Shown here in pieces: positions 1 through 8,310 of a DNA stretch of 64,000 nt. Made by a program: the position numbers and the translations under genes. The first letter of the stretch is position 1; the number at the start of each line of letters is the position of its first letter. The stretch spans positions 62,001 through 126,000 of the forward strand of contig NZ_JACKVK010000004.1 of NCBI RefSeq assembly GCF_025823185.1. The letters run 5' to 3'. The notes beneath the pieces were generated by a model. The model did not search any database and had not been told where the DNA came from. It saw only the letters and a list, made by a program, of their open reading frames with translations. The DNA is from Mycobacterium yunnanensis (GTDB lineage: Bacteria; Actinomycetota; Actinomycetes; Mycobacteriales; Mycobacteriaceae).

Positions 1-892
1 ACACTCCCGACGGCGTCACCTCGAAGGCGTGCACCGCACCGTCGACGCTGCCCGTGCAGGCCACGCCACCGGGAATCGCCATGCAGACCGCGCCGATGCC
101 GTGGACGCGGTGGCCGACGGGGAGTTGCTTCACCGGGCCGGGGTAGGCCGGTGTGGCGAACCTCGGGGCGTCGGTGCGGCGGATGCCCGAGGGTCCCGGC
201 AGTTGGGCGTACACCTCGTTCTCACCCCCCAGGACGCGTGGAAGTGGTCCGTCGCAACCGATTTCGCCACCGCTAAACGTCACGATCGAGCACGTGAGAC
301 CGCCCTCGACGTGGAACACCGGGAACAGGTTCTTGGCGCCTTGGCCGACGATGTAGGTGTCGTCGCCCAGGATGAAGTCGTTGGGGTCGGGGAAGCCGGG
401 TGGCAGGCCCGCCGTGGCGGGTCCGATGCCGGTGCCCTTGGGGGACACGACCATCCATTGCGCGACGGGCTGACCCTTGGTGCAGGCGGTGTAGGAATCG
501 GCACCCACCGCGCATTCGAAGTCGCCGAAGACGATCTTCTGCCCCTCGCGCAGCAGCGGGGCCGCGTTCCCGGTCGACTTCACGAAGCGATGGTTCGCGG
601 TGGTGGACAACCCGCGGGTACTGGCGTCGGGGCTCAGACCGATCTCGTTCACCTCGGGCGCCGTGCCCGGCAACCGGCCGTCGCACCCGACGACGTTGCG
701 GTCGGGAAGCATCGCGCACAGCAGCCCGTCGGGGGTCTGGAAGTACAGCTCGTTGCCCATCACGTACGGGTAGGTGGACACCGTGGTGAAACCGCTCAAA
801 TCGGGCTGTGGCGTCGCATCGGCGTTCGCCGGTGCCGCGGGCGCGGCCATGACGCCGAAGAGGATGGTCAGGACGATCAGTGCAAGGCGCAT
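1..892 (-). CDS. Secreted protein of unknown function, truncated by the window edge
   Basis: The reverse strand is open from an ATG at 890-892 to base 1, so about 297 codons are visible and the C-terminus lies outside the window. The first 25-30 residues form a Sec-type signal peptide (a basic start MRL, a hydrophobic stretch, then small residues ending near ANADA). The mature part carries repeated Cys-containing segments (GLLCAML, VVGCDG, FECAVG, YTACTKG, LTCSIV, IGCDG), which suggests disulfide-bonded repeats in an exported domain. The pattern resembles mycobacterial exported proteins of unknown function, and I cannot name a function. Plus-strand frames over the same bases look like antisense shadows. 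The gene is divergent from the acyltransferase at 984. Confidence 0.75.
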   Translation of the reverse strand, partial: MRLALIVLTILFGVMAAPAAPANADATPQPDLSGFTTVSTYPYVMGNELYFQTPDGLLCAMLPDRNVVGCDGRLPGTAPEVNEIGLSPDASTRGLSTTANHRFVKSTGNAAPLLREGQKIVFGDFECAVGADSYTACTKGQPVAQWMVVSPKGTGIGPATAGLPPGFPDPNDFILGDDTYIVGQGAKNLFPVFHVEGGLTCSIVTFSGGEIGCDGPLPRVLGGENEVYAQLPGPSGIRRTDAPRFATPAYPGPVKQLPVGHRVHGIGAVCMAIPGGVACTGSVDGAVHAFEVTPSGV

Positions 893-920
893 CACCGAGC
901 AATGTAGGCGAATGCGGCCC

Positions 921-971
921 CGCGACCCAAAGTCGCGTAGTCCTACTCAGCCGCCACGGCCGGTCGGCCGT
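921..971. promoter_or_regulatory. Two inverted repeats in a divergent promoter region
   Basis: Between the secreted protein (starts 892, minus) and the acyltransferase (starts 984, plus) lie two perfect inverted repeats. CGCGAC/GTCGCG (921-926 and 932-937) has a 5-nt spacer. ACGGCCG/CGGCCGT (956-962 and 965-971) has a 2-nt spacer and ends 12 bp before the acyltransferase start. They could be an operator or a leader hairpin. No regulator gene is adjacent, so the role is inferred from position only. Confidence 0.35.
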
Positions 972-983
972 CATGCTGGTGAC

Positions 984-2318
984 ATGGAACTGACCCGGTC
1001 GTCGTCGCAGGCACCCACGGTGGCCGACGACTCCGCACCCGTCCGCGACCGCGCCGTCGACGTGGCCCGCCTCGCCGCCCTGGTGGTGGTGATGTTCGGG
1101 CACTGCGCGCTGCTGCTGGCCACCATCGACACCGGTGGACTGCGCATCGGCAACCTGCTGGGCACACTGCCCGTGATTCAGCCGGTGACGTGGATCGTGC
1201 AGGTCATGCCGCTGTTCTTCCTGGCCGGCGGCGCGGCAGGTGCGTACGGCTGGCGGCCGGGGACGGCGTGGGGCACGTGGCTTTTCACCCGCTCGCAGCG
1301 GCTGTGTCGACCGGTGTTCTGGTATCTCGCGGCGTGGGTTCTTGGCTTGTTGGTGACGCGCGCGGTGCTGGGCGCCGAATCGGCCGCCGACTTGGGGCGC
1401 GAATCAGTCGCGTTGCTGTGGTTCCTGGGTGTGTATCTGGTCGTGCTGGCCTTCGTGCCGATGCTGACGCGATTGCGCACGGGGGGTGCGGTCGCGCTCG
1501 TCGTGGTGGGCCTGCTGGCCGCCTCGGCCGCGACGGACGCCGTTCGCATCGCCGTCGGGACCCCGGAGGCCGGCGTGGCCAACTTCGTGTTCGTGTGGCT
1601 CATCCCGGTGGTGATCGGCGTGGCATACGCCCGCAACCTGCTGAACACGTGGGCAACGCTCGCCGCGGCGGTCGTTGCGTTCGCCGGTGCGGTACTGGCG
1701 GTCGCCGTCGGCCCCTACGAGGTGTCCCTGGTGGTGACCGGTGTCGAGCGGCTGTCCAACGTGTCATCGCCCACGCTGCTGCTCGGGTTGCACTGCACGT
1801 GGATGTCGTGCCTGTTCGTGCTGGTCGCCGGACCGATCCGCCGCTGGGCGGCGCGGCCCCGGGTGTGGCGCGCAGTGGCTCTCGGCAACGGCGGGACGAT
1901 GACGCTCTACCTCTGGCACATCCCCGCGATTGCGGTCGCCACCTTCGCGCTGCACGCCGTCGGGGTCGACGCCTTCGACGTGCACGCTCCCGGGTTCTGG
2001 GGCCGCCTCGCGCTGCGGGCCGCCGTGTTCGCCGTCGTGATGACGCTGGCCTTCCTGCTGCTGTCCCCGCTGGAGCATCGTCGGCTGCCGTGGTGGGACG
2101 CCTCGGCGCGCGCGGGTGGGACCCGTTCGGCAGCCGCGGGGGCGTTCACGTGCGTTGCGGGTGTGGCGGTGCTGCTGATGGCGAAGTACGGGCTCAGCGG
2201 AGTTCAGGGGTGGTCGGCGCTCGGAGGCTTCCTCGTCGCGGTCACCGTTGCCAGGGTCTGCGCGGTCACCAGTCGAAGCTCGACCACATCAGCCGTCCAG
2301 GGTCGTAGCGCTGCCTGA
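984..2318 (+). CDS. Acyltransferase family 3 integral membrane protein
   Basis: 444 residues starting at the ATG at 984; longer upstream frames would run through the divergent promoter. About ten hydrophobic segments span the protein. Near the N-terminus an aspartate-containing DVARL motif leads into the first membrane segment with a GHCALL histidine, and SQRLCRPVFWY follows a cytoplasmic loop. This layout is typical of acyltransferase-3 (OafA/YrhL-type) enzymes, which transfer acyl groups to sugars or lipids of the cell envelope. The substrate cannot be read from sequence. The last 53 bases overlap the 3' end of the convergent FAD oxidase gene. Confidence 0.75.
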   Translation: MELTRSSSQAPTVADDSAPVRDRAVDVARLAALVVVMFGHCALLLATIDTGGLRIGNLLGTLPVIQPVTWIVQVMPLFFLAGGAAGAYGWRPGTAWGTWLFTRSQRLCRPVFWYLAAWVLGLLVTRAVLGAESAADLGRESVALLWFLGVYLVVLAFVPMLTRLRTGGAVALVVVGLLAASAATDAVRIAVGTPEAGVANFVFVWLIPVVIGVAYARNLLNTWATLAAAVVAFAGAVLAVAVGPYEVSLVVTGVERLSNVSSPTLLLGLHCTWMSCLFVLVAGPIRRWAARPRVWRAVALGNGGTMTLYLWHIPAIAVATFALHAVGVDAFDVHAPGFWGRLALRAAVFAVVMTLAFLLLSPLEHRRLPWWDASARAGGTRSAAAGAFTCVAGVAVLLMAKYGLSGVQGWSALGGFLVAVTVARVCAVTSRSSTTSAVQGRSAA

Positions 2319-3735
2319 GCGTGCGCAGACGCACGAGGTTGGAGTCGAAGTAGCGCTGTGCCGGGCTCGACTGTTCGAGGTAGTTGACGTAGCCGCCCGC
2401 TGAGTGGTCGCCCAGTGTGCCGTGGGCGGCGGTGAGCCAGCCCGCGGCGGCGTCGACGAGGGGAGTCGTCGGGGTCTCCACGTACCACTGCACGCTCGCC
2501 GCATGGCGCCGCCACGGGAACGCGGTGGCGTCCGGGGCGACGTCTTGGATTGCGCCGCCGAGTGATTCGACCACCATCGTCGCAGGGACCAGGTCGCGCG
2601 GCCAGGCCGACGTGGCGGCCACCAGCGCGGCCGCGGTCACCGGGGTCATCTGGCTGACCACGTCGGTGCCGGCGACGAAGGCGCGCGGTCGCACGGCGTC
2701 GGGGCCACCGCCGAAGTAGGCGACGAAGGCCGGGCGGTCGAAGGTTCGGATCGTCCTGCTGATCTCCGGCGCGCCGATCGCGGCGACGACGTCGTCGGCG
2801 AGGCTCGGGCCGGCCCCCGGCGGGGTGGCCAACACGACCGAACAGCGCGTGGGATCGGGGCCGACGGTGACGTTGACCATGCCCCACACCCCGTGGTCGG
2901 CCGCGGTGAGCCAACGGTGCCAGCCGACGAGGACCTCGGCCGTCGCGTCCCCGTCGAAGGCCAGTGTGACGACGTCGCGGTCAGTAGTCGGGTACGTGGT
3001 GAACGTGAACGACGTCACGACGCCCCAGTTCGCACCGCCGCCGCGCAGTGCCCAGAACAGGTCGGCGTCCTCGGCGGCCGAGGCCGTCACGACCTCGCCG
3101 CCGGGGAGGACCACCGTCGCCGAGGTCATCGCGTCACACGTCAGGCCGTGGCTGCGGGCGTCGGCGCCGAGGCCGCCGCCCAGCGCGAGGCCCGCCAGAC
3201 CGACCGACGGGCAGCTGCCGGTGGGGATCGACCGCCCCAGAGGGCTCAGGGTCCGCTGCACCGAGTCGATGTCGGCGGCCGCAGGAACGGTCGCCGTGGC
3301 GGCAGCGGCGTCGTAGGTGATCGGGCCGCCCAGGCGGCGCAGGTCGAGGACCATCGTGCCGCTCGCCGTGGACGCACCGACGTAGGAATGACCGCCACTG
3401 CGCGAGGTGACCTGCACGTCGTTGGCAGCGGCGAAGGCGAGCGCCCGCTGCACGTCGGCCACCGACCTGCAGATGACGACGGCGACCGGCGTGGACCCCG
3501 AGAAGCGGGTGTTGAACACGGTCTTGGCGGAGCCATACGTGGGGTCCGACGGCAGCACGGCGAGGTCGCCCAGGTCGGCCCAGCGCGGTGGGCCCGACCC
3601 CGACGGGGACGGAGAGGGTGTCGGTGTCCCGGAACCTGGCGCCGCAGGGGGAGAGGCGCACGACCCGAGGACCGCCGCCGCGGCCACGCCGAGCGCGCCG
3701 CGTACGAAGGCCTGCCGGGAGAGCTCAGCTGTCAT
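2266..3735 (-). CDS. FAD-linked oxidase of the berberine-bridge type, lipoprotein
   Basis: 489 residues from the ATG at 3735; an ATG 21 bases upstream is possible but adds no signal. Residues 1-26 form a lipoprotein signal ending in the lipobox LGSC (Cys26), followed by a Pro/Ser/Gly linker. An FAD-binding type 4 domain follows with GGHSY (His116) and a cysteine at position 175 (GSCPSVG). These are the two residues that anchor FAD bicovalently in this family. A C-terminal BBE segment (NYLEQSSP... RYDPGRLMW) closes the protein. It probably oxidises a sugar or alcohol outside the membrane and passes electrons to oxygen or another acceptor; the substrate is unknown. It is convergent with, and overlaps, the acyltransferase gene. 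Confidence 0.85.
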   Translation of the reverse strand: MTAELSRQAFVRGALGVAAAAVLGSCASPPAAPGSGTPTPSPSPSGSGPPRWADLGDLAVLPSDPTYGSAKTVFNTRFSGSTPVAVVICRSVADVQRALAFAAANDVQVTSRSGGHSYVGASTASGTMVLDLRRLGGPITYDAAAATATVPAAADIDSVQRTLSPLGRSIPTGSCPSVGLAGLALGGGLGADARSHGLTCDAMTSATVVLPGGEVVTASAAEDADLFWALRGGGANWGVVTSFTFTTYPTTDRDVVTLAFDGDATAEVLVGWHRWLTAADHGVWGMVNVTVGPDPTRCSVVLATPPGAGPSLADDVVAAIGAPEISRTIRTFDRPAFVAYFGGGPDAVRPRAFVAGTDVVSQMTPVTAAALVAATSAWPRDLVPATMVVESLGGAIQDVAPDATAFPWRRHAASVQWYVETPTTPLVDAAAGWLTAAHGTLGDHSAGGYVNYLEQSSPAQRYFDSNLVRLRTLRQRYDPGRLMWSSFDW

Positions 3736-3803
3736 GGCTCGATGATTCGACCACACGGGGCTGACGGACAGGGGGCGTCGGCGGCATTGGGTAGGGTCTC
3801 GGC

Positions 3804-6140
3804 GTGACTCAGAGCCTGACCGTCAAGTCCGTAAACGCCCGCCTTGCTGACGAACTGGCCGTTCGGGAAGCCCAGGTGGCCGCGACCGTGCGGTTGCTCG
3901 ACGAAGGCGCGACGGTGCCGTTCATCGCTCGCTACCGCAAGGAGATCACCGGCAGCCTCGACGACGGGCAGCTGCGGCTGCTGGAGGAACGGCTGGGTTA
4001 CCTGCGCGAGCTCGACGCCCGCCGCACCGCGGTGATCGCCTCCATCAAAGAGCAGGGCAAGCTGACCGACGAGCTGCGGGCGGCGTTGCTGGCGGCCGAC
4101 ACCAAGTCCCGCGTCGAGGACATCTACCTGCCCTACAAGCCGAAGCGGCGCACGAAGGCGCAGATCGCCCGCGAGGCCGGCTTGGAACCGTTGGCCGACC
4201 GGCTGCTCGCCGATCCCACGCTGGTGCCGGACGCCGAGGCCGCGGGATTCCTCGGTGACGACGTGCCCGACGCCGCGGCGGCGTTGGACGGGGCGCGGCA
4301 CATCATCATCGAGCGCGCCGCCGAGGATGCCGAACTCGTCGGCGCCGTGCGCGCCAAGTTCTGGGCCGACGGCACTCTGCGGACGTCGCTGTCGACCTCC
4401 GATGCCGCCAAGACGCCTGCGGCACAGAAGTTCCGGGATTACTTCGACTTCTCCGAGCCACTGGAGAAGATGCCCTCCCACCGCGTGCTCGCGGTGATGC
4501 GCGGTGAGAAGGAGCAGATCCTCTCGCTGAACCTCGACGGCGGTGACGAGGAGATCTACCACGCGATGGTCGCCCAGACCCTGGGGGTGGACCTGTCCGC
4601 GCAGGCTCCCGCCACCGCGTGGCTGGCGACGACGGTCAAGCTGGCGTGGCGGGTCAAGCTGATGGTGTCGGCCGCGGTCGACGCGCGCGTCAAGCTCAAG
4701 CAGCGCGCCGAGCTGGACGCGGTGTCGGTGTTCGCCAAGAACCTCAAGGACTTACTGCTCGCGGCGCCGGCGGGCACCCGCACCACGTTGGGTCTCGATC
4801 CCGGCTTTCGGACCGGTGTCAAGGTGGCGGTGGTGGACGCGACGGGCAAGGTGCTCGACCACACGGCGATCTTCCCGCACCAGCCGCAGCAGAAGTGGGA
4901 CGAGTCCAAGGCCGTCCTGGGTGCGCTGATCGCGCGTCACGGCGTCGACCTGATCGCCATCGGCAACGGCACCGCGTCACGCGAAACCGACGCCTTGGCA
5001 AGCGAACTCATCAAGGACATCGCGGCCTCGGGAGCAAAGGCGCCCGTGAAGGCGATGGTCAGCGAGGCTGGCGCATCGGTGTATTCGGCGTCGGCGTATG
5101 CCGCACACGAACTTCCCAACCTCGACGTGACGATCCGGGGTGCGGTGTCGATCGCGCGACGGTTGCAGGATCCCTTGGCCGAATTGGTGAAGATCGACCC
5201 GAAGTCGATCGGGGTGGGCCAGTACCAGCACGACATCACTCCCGGGACGCTGGCGCGCAGCTTGGACGCGGTCGTCGAAGACGCCGTGAACGCCGTCGGG
5301 GTGGACCTCAACACCGCGTCGGTACCGCTGCTGGCACGGGTGTCCGGGGTGACCGACACAATGGCCGAGGCAATCGTCGCCCACCGCGAGTCGACGGGCC
5401 CCTTCCGCAACCGCTCGGCGCTGCTGAAGGTTCCCCGGTTGGGTCCCAAGGCCTTTGAGCAGTGTGCCGGTTTCCTGCGGATCACCGACGGTGACGACCC
5501 ACTCGACGGATCGGGTGTGCACCCCGAGTCCTATCCGGTGGTGCGGCGCATTCTGGACCGCGCGGGCGTCACGCTGGCCGAGCTGATTGGCGACTCCCGG
5601 ACGTTGAAGTCGTTGCGGCCGGCAGACTTCGCCGACGATCGGTTCGGCATCCCTACGGTCTCCGACATCCTCGCAGAGTTGGAGAAGCCGGGCCGTGACC
5701 CGCGGCCGGCGTTCTCCACGGCCACCTTCGCCGCCGGGGTGGAGAAGGTGGCGGATCTGAAGGTCGGCATGGTGCTCGAAGGCGTGGTGACCAACGTGGC
5801 CGCGTTCGGGGCATTCGTCGACGTCGGCGTGCACCAGGACGGGCTCGTCCACGTCTCGGCGATGTCGGACCGCTACGTCTCCGACCCGCACGAAGTGGTC
5901 AAGTCGGGACAGGTGGTCAAGGTCAGGGTGCTCGAGGTGGACGTGGACCGGCAGCGCATCGGATTGACGTTGCGGTTGAACGACACTCCGCAGCAGAAGG
6001 GGCCGGGGAAGTCTTCGCCGCCGAAGGCCAAGGGCGGCAAGCCGACTCAGAGCCGACCCCGGGACTCCGGGCGACGCGAGACGCCAGCGCCGTCGGGCTC
6101 GATGGCCGACGCGCTGCGCAACGCCGGATTCGGCCGCTAG
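3804..6140 (+). CDS. tex: Tex family transcription accessory / RNA-binding protein
   Basis: 778 residues from a GTG at 3804. Domain order is the Tex N-terminal helical region (about 1-190), a YqgF/RNase-H-like domain (about 325-460, starting TLGLDPGFRTG), helix-hairpin-helix repeats (about 495-565) and a C-terminal S1 RNA-binding domain (about 650-720, VGMVLEGVVTNVAAFGAFVDVG). A basic Lys/Pro/Arg-rich tail follows. Length and order match Tex of other bacteria, a cytoplasmic nucleic-acid-binding protein linked to transcription. It is divergent from the FAD oxidase, with 68 bases between the two starts. Confidence 0.95.
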   Translation: MTQSLTVKSVNARLADELAVREAQVAATVRLLDEGATVPFIARYRKEITGSLDDGQLRLLEERLGYLRELDARRTAVIASIKEQGKLTDELRAALLAADTKSRVEDIYLPYKPKRRTKAQIAREAGLEPLADRLLADPTLVPDAEAAGFLGDDVPDAAAALDGARHIIIERAAEDAELVGAVRAKFWADGTLRTSLSTSDAAKTPAAQKFRDYFDFSEPLEKMPSHRVLAVMRGEKEQILSLNLDGGDEEIYHAMVAQTLGVDLSAQAPATAWLATTVKLAWRVKLMVSAAVDARVKLKQRAELDAVSVFAKNLKDLLLAAPAGTRTTLGLDPGFRTGVKVAVVDATGKVLDHTAIFPHQPQQKWDESKAVLGALIARHGVDLIAIGNGTASRETDALASELIKDIAASGAKAPVKAMVSEAGASVYSASAYAAHELPNLDVTIRGAVSIARRLQDPLAELVKIDPKSIGVGQYQHDITPGTLARSLDAVVEDAVNAVGVDLNTASVPLLARVSGVTDTMAEAIVAHRESTGPFRNRSALLKVPRLGPKAFEQCAGFLRITDGDDPLDGSGVHPESYPVVRRILDRAGVTLAELIGDSRTLKSLRPADFADDRFGIPTVSDILAELEKPGRDPRPAFSTATFAAGVEKVADLKVGMVLEGVVTNVAAFGAFVDVGVHQDGLVHVSAMSDRYVSDPHEVVKSGQVVKVRVLEVDVDRQRIGLTLRLNDTPQQKGPGKSSPPKAKGGKPTQSRPRDSGRRETPAPSGSMADALRNAGFGR

Positions 6141-6204
6141 GCGGACGCCAGACTGACCGCCGAACCGAGGTTTGCCGGCGCCGGGCGTGGAAACACCGCC
6201 CGCC

Positions 6205-7140
6205 ATGACCGAGGTGTGGGAGTGTGCCGTCGTCGGTGGCGGCGCGGCAGGGTTGAGTGCAGCGCTGGTCCTCGGCAGGGCTCGGCGGCGGACCATCGTG
6301 GTCGACGCCAACGAGCAGAGCAACCTCGCCGCACCCGTCGTCGGCGGTCTGCTGGGATACGACCAGGGTGCACCGTCCGAGTTGTACGCCTTTGGCCGAG
6401 CGGAACTGTCGGCCTATCCGAGCGTCGAGTACCGCCGCGGGCAGGTCGACGGCGGTCGTCGCGTCGAGGGTGGTTTCGAGCTCGACCTGGACGACGGGTC
6501 GACTGTCGTCACTCGCCGGGTGCTGCTGGCGACGGGCATGCGGTACGGCCAGCCGGAGATCCCCGGAGCGGCCGAGCTCTGGGGCACGTCGGTGTTCCAA
6601 TGCCCCTTCTGTCACGGCTGGGAAATGCGCGGCAAGCGGCTGGCCGCACTCGCCGCGGGAGAGCGGGCCGTGCACGCCGCCGTGATGCTGCGCGGATGGA
6701 CCGACGACGTCGTCCTGGTGACCGACGGACGACCGGGATTGTCGGAGGCCGACGAGCGTGCACTGGGCAAGGCCGACGTCACCGTCGAGCATCGTCGGAT
6801 CGTCGAGTTGACCAGCGAGAGGGGTGAACTCACCGGGATCGCCTTCGCCGACGGGACGCGGCTGGCCCGCGACGGGCTGCTCGTGGAAGCACCGCTGAAG
6901 CAGCGGTCGTCGCTGGCTGAACAACTCGAGACCTGCTGCGCGCCTGCCGAATTCGAGGCGCAACCGGTGGACGTCGACGCCATCTTCCGGACCAAGGTGG
7001 AGTCGGTGTTCGCCGCAGGTGACGCGTGTACCCGGGAGCCGCATCTCTCGAGCGCGATCGACTCCGGCTGCCGGGCGGCGATGACCATCGTGCAGAGCCT
7101 GTTGGCCGACGAGTTCGGTCTGCCGTATCCGCCGACGTGA
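6205..7140 (+). CDS. Thioredoxin-reductase-like FAD/NAD(P) oxidoreductase with CPFC active site
   Basis: 311 residues from the ATG at 6205; upstream codons in frame add no recognisable sequence. An FAD dinucleotide fold (GGGAAG, residues 11-16) is followed by a redox pair CPFCHGWE (Cys133, Cys136) and a C-terminal FAD motif ending GDA. The His after the second Cys fits the GliT/HlmI dithiol-oxidase branch better than classical TrxB. It likely oxidises or reduces small dithiols in the cytoplasm. It lies 11 bases from the end of convergent selD; a link to selenium metabolism is possible but not shown. Confidence 0.85.
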   Translation: MTEVWECAVVGGGAAGLSAALVLGRARRRTIVVDANEQSNLAAPVVGGLLGYDQGAPSELYAFGRAELSAYPSVEYRRGQVDGGRRVEGGFELDLDDGSTVVTRRVLLATGMRYGQPEIPGAAELWGTSVFQCPFCHGWEMRGKRLAALAAGERAVHAAVMLRGWTDDVVLVTDGRPGLSEADERALGKADVTVEHRRIVELTSERGELTGIAFADGTRLARDGLLVEAPLKQRSSLAEQLETCCAPAEFEAQPVDVDAIFRTKVESVFAAGDACTREPHLSSAIDSGCRAAMTIVQSLLADEFGLPYPPT

Positions 7141-7151
7141 ACGACCGGCGC

Positions 7152-8153
7152 TCAGCGCACCACGATCGCGTGCTCGCCCCGCGGGACCAGTTCCCCGATC
7201 ACCGGCGCGCCAGGGATCTCCCCGGCGATCAGAAGACCACCGGAGGTCTGGGCGTCGGCGAGCAGCAGCGCTTCGTCCTCGTTGACTGCGGCGAGGTCGA
7301 CGTGCGGCGCCACCCAGTCGAGGTTGCGCCGCGTCCCGCCGCTGACGTAGCCCGCGGCAAGAGCGTCCCGGGCACCGTCGAGGTAGGGCACCGCCGAACT
7401 GTTCAGTACGGCGGTCACGCCGCTGGCCCGGGTCAGCTTGAACAGATGGCCGAGCAACCCGAAACCGGTGACGTCGGTGGCACATTCGACGCCCGCTGCC
7501 AGCGCGGCGACCGAGGCGTCGCGGTTGAGCGCCGTCATGGTCTCGATCGCCTGCTCGAAGCGTTCGCCGGTCGACTTGTGCCTGCTGTTGAGCACGCCGA
7601 TGCCCAGCGGCTTGGTCAGCGACAGTGGCACGCCCGGTCGACCGGCGTCGTTGCGCAGCAGACGCCGAGGATCGGCGACGCCGGTGACGGCCAACCCGTA
7701 CTTCGGCTCGGGATCGTCCACGCTGTGCCCGCCCGCGAGGTGACAGCCCGCCTCGTTGCACACGTCGAGTCCGCCGCGCAGCGTCTCGGCGGCCAGCTCG
7801 TAGGGCAACACGTCCCGCGGCCAGCCCAGCAGATTCAGCGCGACCACCGGCTTCCCGCCCATCGCGTAGACGTCGGAGAGCGCGTTGGCCGCCGCGATAC
7901 GGCCCCAGTCGTAGGGGTCGTCGACCACTGGCGTGAAGAAGTCCGTCGTGGCGATCACGGCGGTGTCGCCGACGAGGACGGCCGCTGCGTCGTCACCGTC
8001 GTCGAGTCCGACGAGCAGCTCCCCGGCGGGATCGTGCGGGGCGGCCTTGGTGAGCCCGCGGACGACGTCCTCGAGCTCGCCGGGCGGGATCTTGCAGGCG
8101 CAACCGCCACCGTGGGCGTACTGGGTCAGTCGGTATGTCTGTCCTGTGGCCAT
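7152..8153 (-). CDS. selD: Selenide, water dikinase (selenophosphate synthetase)
   Basis: 333 residues from the ATG at 8153 (an ATG nine bases further up is also in frame). The N-terminus carries the active-site loop HGGGCACKIPP with Cys18 and Lys21, matching Cys17 and Lys20 of E. coli SelD. Some homologues have selenocysteine at this site; this one has cysteine. AIRS-type ATP-binding motifs follow. The enzyme makes selenophosphate from selenide and ATP, the selenium donor used by SelA. It is divergent from selC, with only 39 bases between the selD start and the tRNA 5' end, so promoters must share this gap or lie in the neighbouring gene. Confidence 0.95.
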   Translation of the reverse strand: MATGQTYRLTQYAHGGGCACKIPPGELEDVVRGLTKAAPHDPAGELLVGLDDGDDAAAVLVGDTAVIATTDFFTPVVDDPYDWGRIAAANALSDVYAMGGKPVVALNLLGWPRDVLPYELAAETLRGGLDVCNEAGCHLAGGHSVDDPEPKYGLAVTGVADPRRLLRNDAGRPGVPLSLTKPLGIGVLNSRHKSTGERFEQAIETMTALNRDASVAALAAGVECATDVTGFGLLGHLFKLTRASGVTAVLNSSAVPYLDGARDALAAGYVSGGTRRNLDWVAPHVDLAAVNEDEALLLADAQTSGGLLIAGEIPGAPVIGELVPRGEHAIVVR

Positions 8154-8192
8154 GGCCTCCATCGTGCCTGTCATGATGGGGCGATGGGCCTG

Positions 8193-8287
8193 GGAGGCGT
8201 ATCTGGTCTGGTGACCGGCACGATCTTCAAAATCGCTGAGCGGCAGTCGCTGCCGCTGGCGGGTTCGATTCCCGTCCGCCTCCGCCA
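8193..8287 (+). tRNA. selC: tRNA-Sec (UCA anticodon)
   Basis: A 95-nt tRNA with the features of bacterial selenocysteine tRNA. The acceptor stem is GGAGGCG/CGCCTCC (8193-8199, 8277-8283) with discriminator G and an encoded CCA (8285-8287). The D stem is 6 bp, CTGGTC/GACCGG, with a 4-nt loop. The anticodon is TCA (8227-8229) in loop CTTCAAA. The long variable arm has an 8-bp perfect stem (AGCGGCAG/CTGCCGCT, 8239-8257), and the T loop is TTCGATT. The eighth acceptor pair of the usual 8+5 arrangement would be a U-C mismatch here; G8258-C8276 can pair instead, giving 7+6. The anticodon stem has four good pairs plus an A-C. It is charged with serine and converted to Sec by SelA. Confidence 0.97.
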
Positions 8288-8310
8288 TGAACCACGCCAT
8301 GGACTTCGTC

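Noticed and set aside
29..907. 292-codon plus-strand frame at the left edge
   Set aside because: The reverse strand carries a signal peptide and a coherent Cys-repeat protein; the plus frame has no recognisable content.
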